NCBI GenBank assembly: GCA_932294295.1
Contig: OW028573.1
Coordinates: 52,360,329-52,424,328 of the forward strand
Direction of reading: 5' to 3'
Origin: Alitta virens
Lineage: Eukaryota > Annelida > Polychaeta > Phyllodocida > Nereididae
DNA: 64,000 nucleotides
Shown: in pieces, positions 32,990 to 46,413 of the stretch
How positions within the stretch are numbered: the stretch's first letter is position 1
How the letters are laid out: every line of letters starts with the position of its first letter
Notes under the pieces: generated by a model
Databases searched by the model: none
What the model was told of the DNA's origin: nothing
Seen by the model: the letters and a program-made list of their open reading frames with translations, nothing else
Program-made: the position numbers and the translations under genes

Positions 32990-34198
32990 CGTTTTATTCA
33001 AGAATATTACTGCATACTCGTGCGGCATATAAAATGATGTACAGGAGTGTGCTGGTTAAACTAGCATTGAATGTAACTCGTTTTCTTGCTTGTTTCTAGC
33101 ACTGACAAATGAAGGTGTTGAATATTTTAAGCTGATTGGCAACGTGGATCCGCCACACTCAAGAGCTTGTCTGGCTGACAAATGACTCTCCATCAACTGG
33201 TGAAAAAAATTTGGAGCCGCTCCTGAACGTCACTTCCAGATTTAATTGCTTAATTTTTAATATTTGGAGTGCACGAGACGTCGTTCTTATTACGTTTTCC
33301 CATGCCGAGTGCATGAGGGTTCAGCTGGGGAAATAAATAATTTTGGTAACTCGGTTATTTTTCAATTTTAGATTGATTCACAGGACGATAATTCAGAATA
33401 CTTCATTTCAAGCTTCATAAATTGCAATGGATATTTTGCATGCAGTTCACATTGAGCGATGGAAATAGTTGAGCTGCAAATTAACAGATCTTCCGAGTGG
33501 AGATATTTGTCCTTTTTGTTTGCTACACCTTGTGAAGTAAGTGATTTATTGATGAATTAGGGCACACGGAGTCAACAGATTTACAGCAATTATTTTAATG
33601 AGAATGATTGATCTTTTGTTTTTATTTTGCAATATCCGTTACTTAATGAGTGAAATAGACTAATTAGAAACGTCTGTCTGGTGTAGTAATAATGGAGAGA
33701 AACCTCAGAAAGTTGGAAGAATAATCAATCACACAGGTACTGGAGTGAAGATTGTATCAGATGGAGTGATGACAATGCTCCGATGGCTTACTAGGTGCAG
33801 GCGCTCCCTACAGGAGGGATGTGGCCTTTGTCTGCAGCTGCTGCTGCAGTTGCTGCTGTATGAGATGGCGGGAAACGAAAGCGAAAGTGGGTCAGCTGAT
33901 CGATCTGTGAAAGTGAAACAAGAATATGGCGATCAGATAAAAGTGCAGGGGGTCATTGAAAAAGAAGTTTAAGTGAATGTTGTGTTGATAATAAGGTAGA
34001 GAGGGTAAAATAGAGTCAGTAATAGGCCCAAATGTCTAGTCCTTCTGCCTTGCTCTCTCTCTCTCATAGTGCTATTGATTGGTCGAGCTGAGCGTGGCAC
34101 TGGAGGCGGTCTGGCAAGGCATGCTGGGAACTATTGATGTATGTAAATAAGATGCACGCGCAAATTTCATTTTCTGTCTGCGAGTCGACTACAGCAAG
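32990..34198 (+). promoter_or_regulatory. Upstream region and probable promoter of the CELF gene
   Basis: Within 150 bp of the CELF start codon lie a CT dinucleotide tract (34053-34065) and an inverted CCAAT box (ATTGG, 34078-34082). The start codon context GCAAGATGGC resembles a YY1/TISU-type initiator. No TATA box is evident. Farther upstream a CTG-rich stretch (about 33835-33860) lies in a short ORF that I do not consider a gene. Confidence 0.45.
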
Positions 34199-36343
34199 AT
34201 GGCTACACTGAGCAACGGTCCCTTGCTGGAAGGAGTGAGCGTACTCAACGGATCTTTGGTACACAGTGCCCACCCCAACCAACTGCACGGTCTGCAGCAT
34301 CACACAATACCCATGAAGGACCACGACGCCATCAAACTGTTCGTGGGGCAAATCCCGCGCAATCTGGAGGAGAAGGATCTACGGCCGATATTTGAGGAGT
34401 TTGGCCAGATTTACGAACTTACTGTTCTAAAAGACCGCTTCACGGGCATGCATAAAGGTGCGTAATTTGATTGTCATCTACTAATCTGTTGCCATGACAA
34501 CAGGTAACTGTATCCCCCTCCTACACATGCTACTTTCTGCCCTAGCTGTGCTTGCTTAGCGTGGTATTTGTATACAAATAGAAGCACATGGCAGAGGAGC
34601 CAAGTCGCGAAACATGTGATGTGATAAACTTGTCCGGGGCTCATTGACTCCATATGGCTCATGTCTTGTTTGTAACACTCCTTCGCAAATCAATGCTCTT
34701 AATTGGCATTGTTCATGGCCTGGGATTTTTTGACGTTGCTTGAGTGAACCGATCACTGTGAGCAATATCGACTGTGCACAACCATATGGAAACATGCGTC
34801 AGTCACCCTGCCAGGCCACCAGTTGCTGCTGCTGCTGCTGCTGCTGCTGATGCTAGTGCAGCTGATGTCGCGGCATCTTTCTAAAAAAGAACAATGCCCA
34901 TACCATCAGCCCAATGTTCATTGCTCTTAATCTGGCCCTCATCCAAGACTTTCCATCTGGTTTATCTTCAAGAAAGGGTTGACTTCACTCACTGATCGCT
35001 GTCTATGCTTTGTTTGCTGGCTGCTTGCTTCTGTACCATATGGCAGTTTGCTGCTGATGCTGCTGCTGATGCTCCTGCTGGCAAGTCATCCCTGCACATC
35101 ATATTCATCTGCTGTTTGTGCTGTTGTGATTTGAGCAGCACCTGCAACCCATCTCTGCACATCATTAGCTTGCAATCTCTATCTAGGCCTCATTTTCCAT
35201 CATTGGGTTGCTGATGCTGTTGCACTTTTTTTGCATAATATATTGCAGTTATGACATCTAGCAGCCACCTCCCTCTCTTCGCCTCTTTGCTCAGCACTGA
35301 TTTAATACCATGAATATTGCATATTCTTGCAGCATACATTGATCTCTGTATGCTTTTTCGGATCCTTGTATACTTTGTTACTGATTTCTGGTGCATTGAT
35401 TTCTGAGAAATTAGTAAGATTAATTGAAAACTCCATTATATTACTGCACCTTCTCAAGCACGAATGTAACATCTGTGAAACTTAATACACTGTAGACAAC
35501 TCCTTTCAAGTTCGGGTTAAAGTAATAACCTAGTAGATTTCGCAAACAAATGAAAACTTCTTTGTAATATGCTTATAATAATACTGCTCAGAATCCTTAC
35601 CATTGGGCTGCACCATCCCACACCTGTGGTTCGCTTCATGTTTAACGCATCAAAATGAGTCAAGATCGAAGCACTGCACTACAATGCAAGCAATCTTTTA
35701 AGAATTGTCTAGAATCATCACAAGTTACTGATGCACAGCTCTTGTCTGTACCTCTCCAATTATGCCTTTATTTAAATTTCTTTGTGAAATTATTGGAAAA
35801 CTGTTTGTTCTGTTCATAGGAATTGTAGAAACACATGAAGACATTCTGACGATGAGTGACTTAACTCAATAAATTAGTTTCACAAGTGAATGTGTAGGCT
35901 ACATACATGACATCAGCTGCGTGTCATTTCATGAAACTAAACAGAAGTGTTTGGATGAATTATCCAACCTGGGTCAAAGACCTCACTCAATGGGCAAATA
36001 TACGAGTTTTGGTACCCATAAAATCGAGGTCAACCACTGAGTTTAATATTCATTATAGTCATTTCGTGGGACACTGACCCAGAGGTGCTTTTGTTAGTTA
36101 TCTGAACTGGATAGTGCAGCCCTCTAAAGGCTAGTTCTTGCCACTCAGGAGGGTGGGAGTACTTGAAGACCATTTGAACATTCATTATATATTGTGTTCT
36201 ACCCTCACGTGCCGCACCATAATACTAAATCATCACACTCAATACGATTTTGTTTTCCAGGTTGTGCCTTCCTGACCTACTGCTCCCGAGACAGCGCTCT
36301 ACAAGCCCAGCAATCGCTCCATGAACAGAAGACTTTACCTGGG
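34199..36343 (+). CDS. CELF3/4/5/6-type RNA-binding protein, first two exons
   Basis: Exon 1 is 34199-34457 and exon 2 is 36261-36343 (83 bp); the gene runs past the window end. The ATG at 34199 has a good context (GCAAGATGG). The 114 residues visible start [10 protein letters not shown], and from [18 protein letters not shown] on they are the first RNA recognition motif of CELF proteins: RNP2 is KLFVGQI (46-52) and RNP1 is KGCAFLTY (86-93), followed by [13 protein letters not shown] at the start and [12 protein letters not shown] point to the CELF3-6 group rather than CELF1/2. These proteins bind U/G-rich and CUG-containing RNA and control alternative splicing and mRNA stability, largely in neurons. 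The exon 2 donor (GGG/GTGAGT) is in phase 0; the next exon, expected to encode the MNRPIQVK block, was not found. Confidence 0.92.
34826..34849 (+). repeat. (CTG)8 in CELF intron 1
   Basis: Eight CTG units read as CUG in the CELF pre-mRNA, followed by further CTG-rich sequence near 35049-35080. Confidence 0.95.
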
Positions 36344-36420
36344 GTGAGTTATATTTACCACTCGAGTATATAGCTATTAGATCATATTTTCTAGGTCTAG
36401 CTTTACAAATGAGAATTAGA

Positions 36421-36532
36421 TGGCGGATGGTAGTCATAGATGGCGGATGGTAGTCATAGATGGCGGATGGTAGTCATAGATGGCGGATGGTAGTCATAGA
36501 TGGTGGATGGTAGTCATAGATGGCGGATGGTA
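36421..36532 (+). repeat. 20-bp minisatellite next to CELF exon 2
   Basis: About 5.6 copies of TGGCGGATGGTAGTCATAGA, almost identical, starting 78 bp after the exon 2 donor. Each unit contains AGATGGCGG across the junction, a YY1-like core. Confidence 0.95.
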
Positions 36533-37980
36533 TCATATCATTCATTGAGTTAGTAGATTCTGCAAAGTTAGTAGCATCTATTGACATGCAATGCTATTCG
36601 CAGTTAACTATGTGTAAATAGTTATGTTTTTTTTTTACACCTCAGTAGACCTTACTTGGATATAACACCTCTAAATTTGATGTCAGCATGTTGTATATGA
36701 GGAAGAGAACGTTCCTGTGGTTTTGCTGAAAATTTATGTCATAGCACAGCTTAAATTCCAGTCGGCCTAGGAGATACTGGCGAGTTTTAATTAACTGTCA
36801 AGTATAGAACTAGGAAATGTATAAGAAATGCATTGAAGATGTCAGATGAATTGACCAGGCACAGGTCAGCTTGACCCTGTGACCTTTTTGACATCTCTGA
36901 GGAAACTGGAAGATGGATTTAAAAGTAATCAGCAGCCTATTTTATTCTGCAGCATTCCATATTCTAGGTAATTGAAACCTAAGTAGGGAAGTATTTCTGT
37001 TACTATTATCTGGCCAGAAATTATTTTCGCCAAGCTCAATCTATTCGTTTTTTGAAGTCATTCATGCCTCACATTTTGATTAAGAGCCTATAGAGGGATA
37101 TTAAGTCCCTATAAACTGGCTTGATTAAACTCTTTCATTAAGCAGGTAGTTCAGAATGAACCTGCTCTATTAGGACGCCATTTTCAGTGGCTTCTTATCT
37201 GTCTAGTATTTTAATCATAACATCTTTCAGTTTCTTGCTGCAGCAGCAGCAGCAGCCTCCGATTCTCTGATTCTGATTTGATGGGTATTAGCAGAAGCTT
37301 CATAATGGATTTAATTTATATTTCCTCTGGTCTCAAGTCGACTTAAATTTTTTACCCAGTTGGAGTTCATCTTGTTTCTGAAAGCAGGTTACATGCATGC
37401 AAGTAGTTCCTGGCAAATGAAAATGGAATTAAACCTGTGGGTGTAGTTATATCACATGCATAAGATACATATAAATGTATAAATTCATGAAGTATGGTGT
37501 AAGAGTGAAAGAAAACATACCGTGAAAGTAGGTCTGGTGATGACAATTATGGCAGACTCGACTTTTTAGTGCTTTCCAATAATTAGGCTGAATCTAAACA
37601 TTGTGGAGACTTGTCTGAAGATGCGTGCTGACTACAATTCTGCTCAAATACTCTGTATAACAAAGGAGAGTTCTCTACTTAAGCTCCAACTTGCAAAGAA
37701 GCCAGAAGCCGCTCTATTGATCACTCCATATTTTACGTATCAGACAATAAATTGCTGGGCTTCCCAGATGCAGCAGCTTGAGGTAATTAGTGACCGGTGT
37801 CATTGCCATGGCAACCGAGGAAATTAAAGAGTCGCTGGGCGTCTTTTGCATAATGACTACAGCAAGAGCACAGTTGCTAGACTGATTACATCTTATTCTA
37901 AGGTGACAGACGAGGCTGTTTCTAGCAGGTGTAGGGTAGCGATTCTTTGTGAAGATGACCGCATTCAATTCCCATGTATA

Positions 37981-38080
37981 GCAGCAGAAGCAGCAACAGC
38001 AGCAGCAACAGCAGCAGCAACAGCAGCAGCAACAGCAGCAGCAACAGCAGCAGCAACAGCAGCAGCAACAGCAGCAGCAG
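37981..38080 (+). repeat. CAG/CAA tract, about 100 bp
   Basis: Pattern (CAG)2-3 CAA repeated about seven times, ending in (CAG)4. It produces long poly-Ala or poly-Cys translations in other frames, which are artefacts. Confidence 0.95.
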
Positions 38081-39860
38081 AAAGACAAGCCCCTGCAGTC
38101 ACCACGACTAAAGCCTCCCCTGCCATCTTTTGATCTCTTTTTGCTCACCTGAGCTTTTTGGCATCAGCCCCTTGCACACCTGCATGCATGAGCTCATCTT
38201 GCTCTCAAGTCTAATGAGTATAAATCTAAACAATAACTCCCGTCAGCCAATTCGCCTCACCAACCAAATCCAATTTAACTTGCATTAAAATACAATTTGC
38301 AGTTTATATTTTAGCACCTAGCAGGTATTCTTGTATTAAATTAATTTAAAGTAATAACACTTGGGAAAAAATGGTTAAGCTTTTCAAACAAAGGACCATA
38401 CAATTTTCCGCAGACTTTATTGTAAATGCGAGTTTAATTCTAGCTCGATTTGAAGTGAAAATGGCAACTACTATATTTGTCTTGATATCATCAATACATC
38501 ATGGATAGATAGGCCATAATTGTAGCTCACTGGAGTAATAATGATGCCAAACACTCATGTTACAGCAATTAGAATGCTAAGTTAGGACTAATTACGTGGC
38601 ATTTAATTATGCAATGGATCACTTTGCACTGGATTTCTGTCATCCATCTATCTGCAGGATGTAATTGGATGTTTATTACTGTTAGAAGTAACGCTTTTAG
38701 GATAGCTTCTTGAATCCTATTTGCCACAAAAACAGTCTTAATTGCAGAGAAATATAAACCTCACAGATGCAGCGCATTGTGTAGATGCTTCAGAACAGAA
38801 ATAGAGCCTAAAATTGTCGGCCTCTTGCGACTAATGGGTATCTGTGATTTATGCAACGCAATATTGCAGGTAATGCTACTTCGTTTGAATTATTTATAGT
38901 AAGAATTTTGTGGAGAATTTCATATTGCTGTAAGATGGTCTCGTGTGCATAACAGCAAACAAGTTCTGGGCATAGAAGGAGGATTACAATTGTGAAGCTA
39001 AAGATTGCAATCATTGAGAAGGTGATGATTGCAAAGTAATTCAACTACTGGCTGTCTCATTAATGTCTGCACTTTGTATGTATGGCATATGTGAAGAGGA
39101 GACAGCTCTTCTTGATTTATTGTCACTTGCCTTGCAATAAATGTCTGTGGCCGTAATGTTTTGCAATTTTCATTGGCTGTGCCCCCTAGACAATGTATTA
39201 GAGATGCGCAGGGGCTGTGTAATGCGCCCGATTGGAGAGGAATATGCAAGCCATTCTAGAATGTGCCTTATTGAGGCGCAGTAACAATGAGGCATAGCTC
39301 AGAGGTGTCTGGGCAGAGGGGCATATTGAGGAGGGTGCAGCAAAAAGGGACATTGGCTATTCAGGATCGGGTGTTGGCAGACTGATTTGCAGTGTGCAGG
39401 GGCCAGGGCCAGATCAATCATTTGCAGCAGCACCTTGTCTCCTGCTCTGGCCTTGGCCTCATCCCAAATCTCCTCACCTCTTTTCTGCTGCTACATCTCT
39501 CCGTCGAGGCCGTTGTTGCCCCCCTAGCTATTGTGTGGCTACCCCCGTCCTCAAGCAGGGTTTTGTGTTGCCCCTCCCGATAGTCATCTACTGGTGGCAC
39601 CCCCCAGAGCACGGCCAGCATGGTCAAGGGCCACAATATGCCTTCAGGGAATATCTCACACTAGCTCCAATGTAATCACCAAGATTGATATGAGCACTGG
39701 ATTGCTTCATAATGGCATTCTAGTGATAGATAGCTCACTGCAAGGGCTGCTTGCTGTGCCCACACTGTGTGTAGTCACTGTGTACAGTACACCTTCACAT
39801 CATGTTGGCTAGTCCAGTACATTGTAGCTACACAAGTGCCTTATTACGAGTCACAGATGG

Positions 39861-39902
39861 GGCACTATATGCATTATATGCATTAAATGCATTATATGCA
39901 AT
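39861..39902 (+). repeat. ATATGCATTA short tandem repeat
   Basis: Four imperfect copies of a 10-11-bp ATGCATTATAT unit. Confidence 0.7.
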
Positions 39903-42900
39903 GAAATTAATACGCTTTACTTCCCTGCGATGTCAAACTGAATAGACAACTCCGTTACTTTTGTAATAAATGCGCAGGTTGTGCCCGTGGGAAGTAGGTC
40001 TCACTTGCAATGTAATTACAGCGCTAGTAATGCAAGCAATAATGACTGCTGCTGCTGCAGGTGGATCAGATTGCTTGCTGCAACTGTAGCCAGTACATCT
40101 CCGGCCCCAGCATCCTTAGATGAGCTTGTCATCATCTCTAGGGAGGATCCAACTGCGCAGTAACAAGCAGGTGCAGGTCCTCGCAACTGACCCAATACAG
40201 CCTGTTTGTGCTCTGCCAAAAGACAGGAAATAAAGGGGGGAAAAAAATATCATTAAAAAGAGAAAAAAAGAGCCAAGAATAAAAGCCAGGAACCACAGCC
40301 CTAGGCCCTGCCAATATTATGGCAAATATAGTCTGCACTTGGCAAGTGGTTATATTACAAAGTAACGGCAATGTATCATAAAGTATTGAATTGCGATATT
40401 TCTCTTTAAAAATGGGTCTTCTGCATGCATCGCTTTCTATGCCAATCAGCTGTTTAGAGTACTTTAGACCATTGCCAAAACATTGAGTTAAAGTATAAGT
40501 AAAGTTTACAACTGATTTTTATGCTGGCATGAATTGATATATATTTTTTTTTTGGTGGTTCATTGTAGTAAACACACTATGTCCTTAAACGTTGAGTCTG
40601 TATGCTGCGAAGAATCACAAGGCTGTATTTATCAGCCATTAAGCAAATAATGGCTGTCTGCCCTGAATGGTATGTTATCGACCTGCCTCTTCTTTGTGGG
40701 ATTGTTTGAACAGCATGTAATGAAAGGATGTATCTAAACAGCTAAACATGCCTAATTGAGCGCACCATGAAGACAAAAAAAAGACCTCAGTGACTGCTTT
40801 GTTCATGGTCTTGTGTACAGTTTTGTGGCTGGTGTGACTGGCCAAAGCATGGGGCTGCTGCGGGTGTAGATTTTCAGAATCTCTTGTTTGCAGACCCTTG
40901 CTCCCAGCAACAGGTCCGAGCCATTGAAGGCTGCCAGGCAACCTCAAGTCCCCAAGGCACCTAGGTCATGTTCTTGTAGGTACAAGGAGCAGGCTGTCTA
41001 TGTTGCAGAACTCGGGGTATCAGCACACAATTGTTGTGTGTGATATATTTGAGGACGCGAGTGACTCGCCATCAGTTATCTCTAACTATCAACAGCCCCA
41101 GCAGCATCAGCAGCACCATCAGCAGCTGCAAGTCAACCACTGAGAAGTGAGATGCTGTAGCTGCCAAGAAGCAATCATATAGCCCGATGCTTTCTGATTC
41201 TCTCATAGAGTGCTGCTGTTGCTACTTCCACTGCTGCTGTTGGTGCTGGTCCCTCAGTCTCAGTGATGATGATGTTTCTGCCCTTCGCAAAACCCTTCGC
41301 TCCTCCTGTGCTAAGCCTCGGCCAGCCATGCCAGCCAATTTATAGCCATAGAAACTAATGAAAAGAAATTACCAGGGGAAGAGCTGTGCATGGGAGGTGG
41401 CTCGGTCATACATCCCTGTCTAGCAGCAGCCTGGATGACAAAGAGTTCAGGCCAGCAATGCATCATCTCAACAGGCCATTGCTGTCTAGATGCTGGCCAC
41501 CTAAGCCCCGCGCATAGATCTACCCCAGCCAGTCTAGCAGCATGACATCAGGCTCATGGGGGAGCGGCTTAGGTCGACCACTTTGACCCGGAAGTAAAAG
41601 CTCTTTGCTGCTAGGTCAGCCCCAAACTGCATCACCCCATTTCAACCCTCTCTTTCTCCCAGTATCCGCTGTTTAACAACCGACTGAAATCTTGTTACAT
41701 GCCGTATACTGACACCACGATGCTATGTGTCACGCTAATATTACTGCAAACTGGCGTTTTCATTTTTTTGTTAGATTCAATGTAACACGAATATGTCACG
41801 ATTAAGAATTGCGCAAAGGCTGTGCATTGCATCAGTTTCACATAATATCATGAAAATACAAAACTGCAGTTCTGATAGCTATTCGAGTACATAAAATGCT
41901 ATGTCAGTAACATCCACTACTGCGCTGCTTGTAAAAAAACCACAAAATCAATTGATGTCATGGTGCACCGATATGAGTAATCAATACCTTGTTAACGTCT
42001 GTCATCGAAAAATTTCTTTGTCTCGTGGATTAAATTGCTAATTTACTGAAAACTTATTTTTATTTAGATGTACGTTGACAGGGAATACGCACACAATTCT
42101 GTGCACAGTTTTTTCTGTCTTTAGGTCAGGAATAACAGAATAATTATACATATGTATATAGTAGCGTAATTTCCTGGACATTAGACGTTACAAAATGCCT
42201 TTGCAAACAGTAATGTACATTGTATTAGACTTAAAAGCATGTTCCTAGTTTCGAGGTATGATAACTACTACATTATAGCATCTTAACAAAGGAATTTCTT
42301 TCTCATAACTCCATTCATTAATCCCATTACTTTGCGTTGATCATCATACTTTTCAATGGTTGTCAGAATGCCCTGGCAGTGAGATGTGCGGATTCATTTT
42401 ATGAAAGGGCTGAGAGGGATGAGCCTTTCTTGTAGCTGACACTGAAATTCTTCCCATTGCATGAGATATAATGGCGGAAAACTCTTGCCTCTGGTCTAAT
42501 ATGATGAAGCAGTGGGGAATAGATGCTCTAGACAGACTGATGAAGATGTTGTAATTTTGCTCACATCCTCAGCCTAGCCCTATTGGCCTAGGGAAACGAG
42601 CAGGGGATAATAGATGATTATTTCATGGTTATCAATACACTATGGGGCGAAGATAAACGACAGCTTATGTTCCGCTAGATAGCCCTATTCTCGCTGCCCT
42701 CCCCCACATTCATGCCACAGGCGCAATTCTCTGGCATACACTGCAAAGCAGCTCTTAAGAAGGACAATGTGATAGTGTACATCTATGCTGTTTGCTTGTT
42801 CGTGTTTAAAAAAAGGATTAAAAAAAAGACTCCTATGCAGTTTCTTATTTCAACTTACTTATGAAATGTGAATGTTCTATCTCATCCAGATATTAAATCC

Positions 42901-43456
42901 CACCTTTTTAGTGGTTTCCTTCTAGATGTATGATTCTAAGTAACTCTGAAGATATAAACAACCAAGGCTATTGTTTGAAATTTCATACTAATTTAATATA
43001 CAGTCTTGAGTACAGAAGCATTATCGAAGCTTATTATCTTTTTTTATTTTTGAGCATGTAGTTTTTGCTTTTTACAGCTAAATTTTTGCCTTTACTTGAT
43101 GTTTTTTTTTCTTCATGGCTCAAAAGCACATCACTGCATTGAGCCAGGGGCTGTACACTTCCAGTGATTCCTAATGTTCACTTTCTCGATTCTTCCTTTT
43201 GGCTTTCGCATCAAATTTAGTGTAAGGAGATGCGAAACGGAGCTTCTCCTGGATGGAATTAATTAAGTAAAATTCGCCGTGAATATGGTGGTCTAGACGC
43301 CCGTATCAGCGTTCCACGTTACTGCAGGAATATTGACAAGATAGAGATACACCAGTAAGGCTTTTAGACCAGGCTAGGCATCGCATTAAGTGTCATTGCA
43401 GTGAATCCATTAGAAGGAGAGCTAGCAACGGCAGCCTTAAAATGCTCCTGTAGCAT

Positions 43457-43459
<3 letters not shown>

Positions 43460-43486
<27 letters not shown>
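43460..43486 (+). repeat. (CAG)9
   Basis: Nine uninterrupted CAG units in CELF intron 2. Confidence 0.95.
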
Positions 43487-43487
<1 letters not shown>

Positions 43488-44009
43488 CAAGAAATGACTT
43501 GCATGTGTTTGAACACTGTGACATGATGCTCTTGTACATGTTTTATCTCATGCTTGTGGTTGGTCTTGTTGTCTACTTTTATTAGTGCTTAGATAGCATG
43601 TAGTATAGCGATTACACAGATGTGGTTAGCAAGAGCATGATGTTATTATTAATATTGTATGGATCGAGGGGTATAGTTACCCCAACAGCAATGGCAACAG
43701 ATCATGCATGAAGGACCAGGAGATAGGGCCACAGGAAGGAAAGCTATCAGGGCCTGGCAGACTGCGCATCATCATCATCTGCTTGCTCCTGCTGCCGATG
43801 CTGATGCAAAGAAGGTCATGCGTTTTCCTCTAGTTCCTGCTTGTGCCCCCCGTCTTAGCCCCTTGCTCCTTCGTGTATGCAAACCCACGCCCCTCCTGCC
43901 TTCCGCTGTTGCTGGCATGCTGTAAGAATCTGGGTTGCAGCACTAAACAGTTGCGGTCTGTCAACAGCCTTCTCGCATCCTAAGCTTACACCAGAAGTAG
44001 CGACATCAT

Positions 44010-44012
<3 letters not shown>

Positions 44013-44039
<27 letters not shown>
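44013..44039 (+). repeat. (CAG)9
   Basis: Nine CAG units preceded by CATCAA, the same lead-in as the tract at 43460. Confidence 0.95.
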
Positions 44040-44041
<2 letters not shown>

Positions 44042-44654
44042 ATTGGTTATGATCGATAGCGCTTTGAAAAACAGACATTTCACCATCCTGTTTTGTCTCA
44101 CTGGTCATGCTTGTGCTCTGCTCTTAAAAAGACAGGAAAGCGACTCCTGTGTCCTCTTGTTTAAGCTTCATGTACTCTTTGTCCGACTTTTATCGGATTC
44201 TGGGTTCAAAGCGAATGGCATTTTCTAATTAGATCTTCTCAGAAGCTGCACTCGCTTGTTCTGTCAACTTGTTCTCTGAACCTGTCCTTCCCACATTGCC
44301 CATCACTGAAAGGTTGACTTGCCTCTAATCCTCTATTCTAATTCCGCCTGCTGCTCTCAAAGTGATGGCAACCGAGTAGATGGATCCTTTATTTCCATTT
44401 CCTCTAATACTGGAACTATCCTCTGTACCTAATTGTGTCACAGCACTGAAGTTACCTTCATTTTAGCTGTTTCGAGTGTTTATATTATATAACCTGTAAA
44501 CCTGTATAGTTTGCAGGTTAACAAGTCATATTACAGCAAATTTAAACTACCCATTGTCTTATTTCACTCGCTATCATTCAGCAAATTTTAACCATTTTCA
44601 TTACTCAGGGTTCTTTCTGAGAAAATTTTTAACTGTCCTCTTTTGTATATACAG

Positions 44655-44840
44655 GTGGGGGCCTAGCTCAGTGGTAGTGCGCTGGGCTTCCAACCACTGG
44701 GTCCTGGGTTCAATTCCCGGTCGAGCCTATGTTGGATGACTGTTTCATCCTTTGTCTTATTGCCATGGTCCCTACCTGTCCTAATTAGCCCATCAGGTGC
44801 AGAAATACAGGACGTAAAGCCCTAATTCACCACCACCAAT
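44655..44840 (+). mobile_element. SINE-A, full-length copy in CELF intron 2
   Basis: tRNA-like head with CTAGCTCAGTGGTAG and GGTTCAATTCC, body and tail as in the other copies, ending CACCACCACCAAT. Flanked by ttttgtatatacag (44641-44654) and tttcgtatatacag (44841-44854), a 14-bp duplication with one mismatch. Confidence 0.92.
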
Positions 44841-45344
44841 TTTCGTATATACAGCACATTGATACAGTTTTATAAGTAGTTTTACATTATTTTGGAACAG
44901 TTTTACAAATTACCTAACAGCATGTTGGAACATTTCATGTTGTTATCGTGCTGGTTCCATCTTTTTGCAATTCGCATCACTCAGGGTTCTTTTTGAGAAA
45001 CATCCTACAGTTCGGGTTGCTCCGGTCTTGGCATGAATGAGCTCATATTTCAAGATGTGATTAATGAGGCATCAGAACGGCATACAGAGAGGGTTGGGCA
45101 TGGGAACTTGTGTCCTTGCACTCATGGAGGAAGGTGAATGTTTTCATATTGGAAAGGACCTTTTGTTGCTCCATATTGTTGGATAGCGTGACATTTGTAT
45201 AGTGCAAGGATGGGCTGTATGCCCTGTAATATCTCAACCACATATTTCATACAGTTTGATTATATACCTTGATTAAATTTGTTGAAATCACAATCGTGAT
45301 GCACAACAAACAAATTGCAGTGCGGTACATTACTCCAATATGTA

Positions 45345-45528
45345 GGGGCGGGGGCCTAGCTCAGAGGTAGCGCTCTGGGCTTCCAACCGCTGGGTCCCGG
45401 GTTTGATTCCCGGTCGAGCCTAAGTTGGATGGCTGTTTCCTCCTTCGTCTCATTGCCATGGTCTCTGCCTGTCCTAATTAGCCCAACTGGTGCAGAAATA
45501 CAGGACAAAGCCCTAAATCCACCCACCC
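45345..45528 (+). mobile_element. SINE-A, full-length copy in CELF intron 2
   Basis: Starts GGGGCGGGGGCCTAGC, with intact A and B boxes, and ends CCACCCACCC. Flanked by actccaatatgta (45332-45344) and actccaatattta (45529-45541). Confidence 0.92.
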
Positions 45529-46137
45529 ACTCCAATATTTAGCCACTTTCTGGGGATCCAGCATAACCGTTCAAAAGTCAAATTATACGACAGTGTTATG
45601 TCCTCGCAGTATTTTGAATGTCAAGCTTAGTATATTGCGTATCATATGTTTCTGCTCCCTACTGGTTTGGCTGAACATATTATCATGGCTTTTGTGGTTG
45701 GGAGGGGACTTGTGGGGTGTCTATTACAGAACTGCCCATCATATGCTGAATGGCCTGTATGCAGTGTATGGCAGAACTTGTCGAGCTCTTTAGCTATAGC
45801 TGGCATTCCATTTATTCCATGTGCAGTGCATGCAATGTAAGAGCTGCCTCAGGCCTCAAGCAGGGCATTTATCAGACTACAGACACCCATACATAATGCA
45901 TGGATCAGCGGAGTTTGTGTCTGCCTGCCCAAATTCTCTCCCACAAAGACACTGCTGGTGCTTATGTCGCTCTGCCCGCTTTTAGATGGCTGCTGCAGCC
46001 GGACAAAGATGCTGTTATGACAGGAAGGTGTGTGTGCTCGTTTCCTCAACAGCATTAGCATCTGCATCCCTGGATCCACGGAGGAGGAAGCACAACAAGT
46101 TTTCATATGTAAAGATCGTGACCTCTACATAATGTGC

Positions 46138-46197
46138 TATCTGTGGGATACACAATATGAAATTCATTTCTGTGGGATACACAATATGTAATTTCCC
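46138..46197 (+). repeat. 29-bp direct duplication
   Basis: CTGTGGGATACACAATATG occurs twice in tandem, followed by similar AATT-rich spacers. Confidence 0.85.
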
Positions 46198-46240
46198 ATT
46201 ACTATGGAACATACCAGAATATAGAACACGCCTTTGTGAT

Positions 46241-46413
<173 letters not shown>

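Noticed and set aside
33745..33972. 75-residue plus-strand ORF upstream of CELF
   Set aside because: Leucine-rich part is due to CTG repeats; no homology or splice context supports coding. It may be upstream transcript sequence.
37714..38148. Long ORFs over the CAG/CAA tract (poly-Cys on minus, poly-Ala on plus)
   Set aside because: Open frames come only from the trinucleotide repeat; flanking codons show no family similarity and the tract lies in an intron.
24420..45528. tRNA genes at 24425, 25470, 27050, 44660 and 45350 (A and B boxes, CTTCCAA loop)
   Set aside because: Each is followed by the same SINE body and CA-rich tail and flanked by target-site duplications; stems are mispaired. 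They are tRNA-derived SINE heads.
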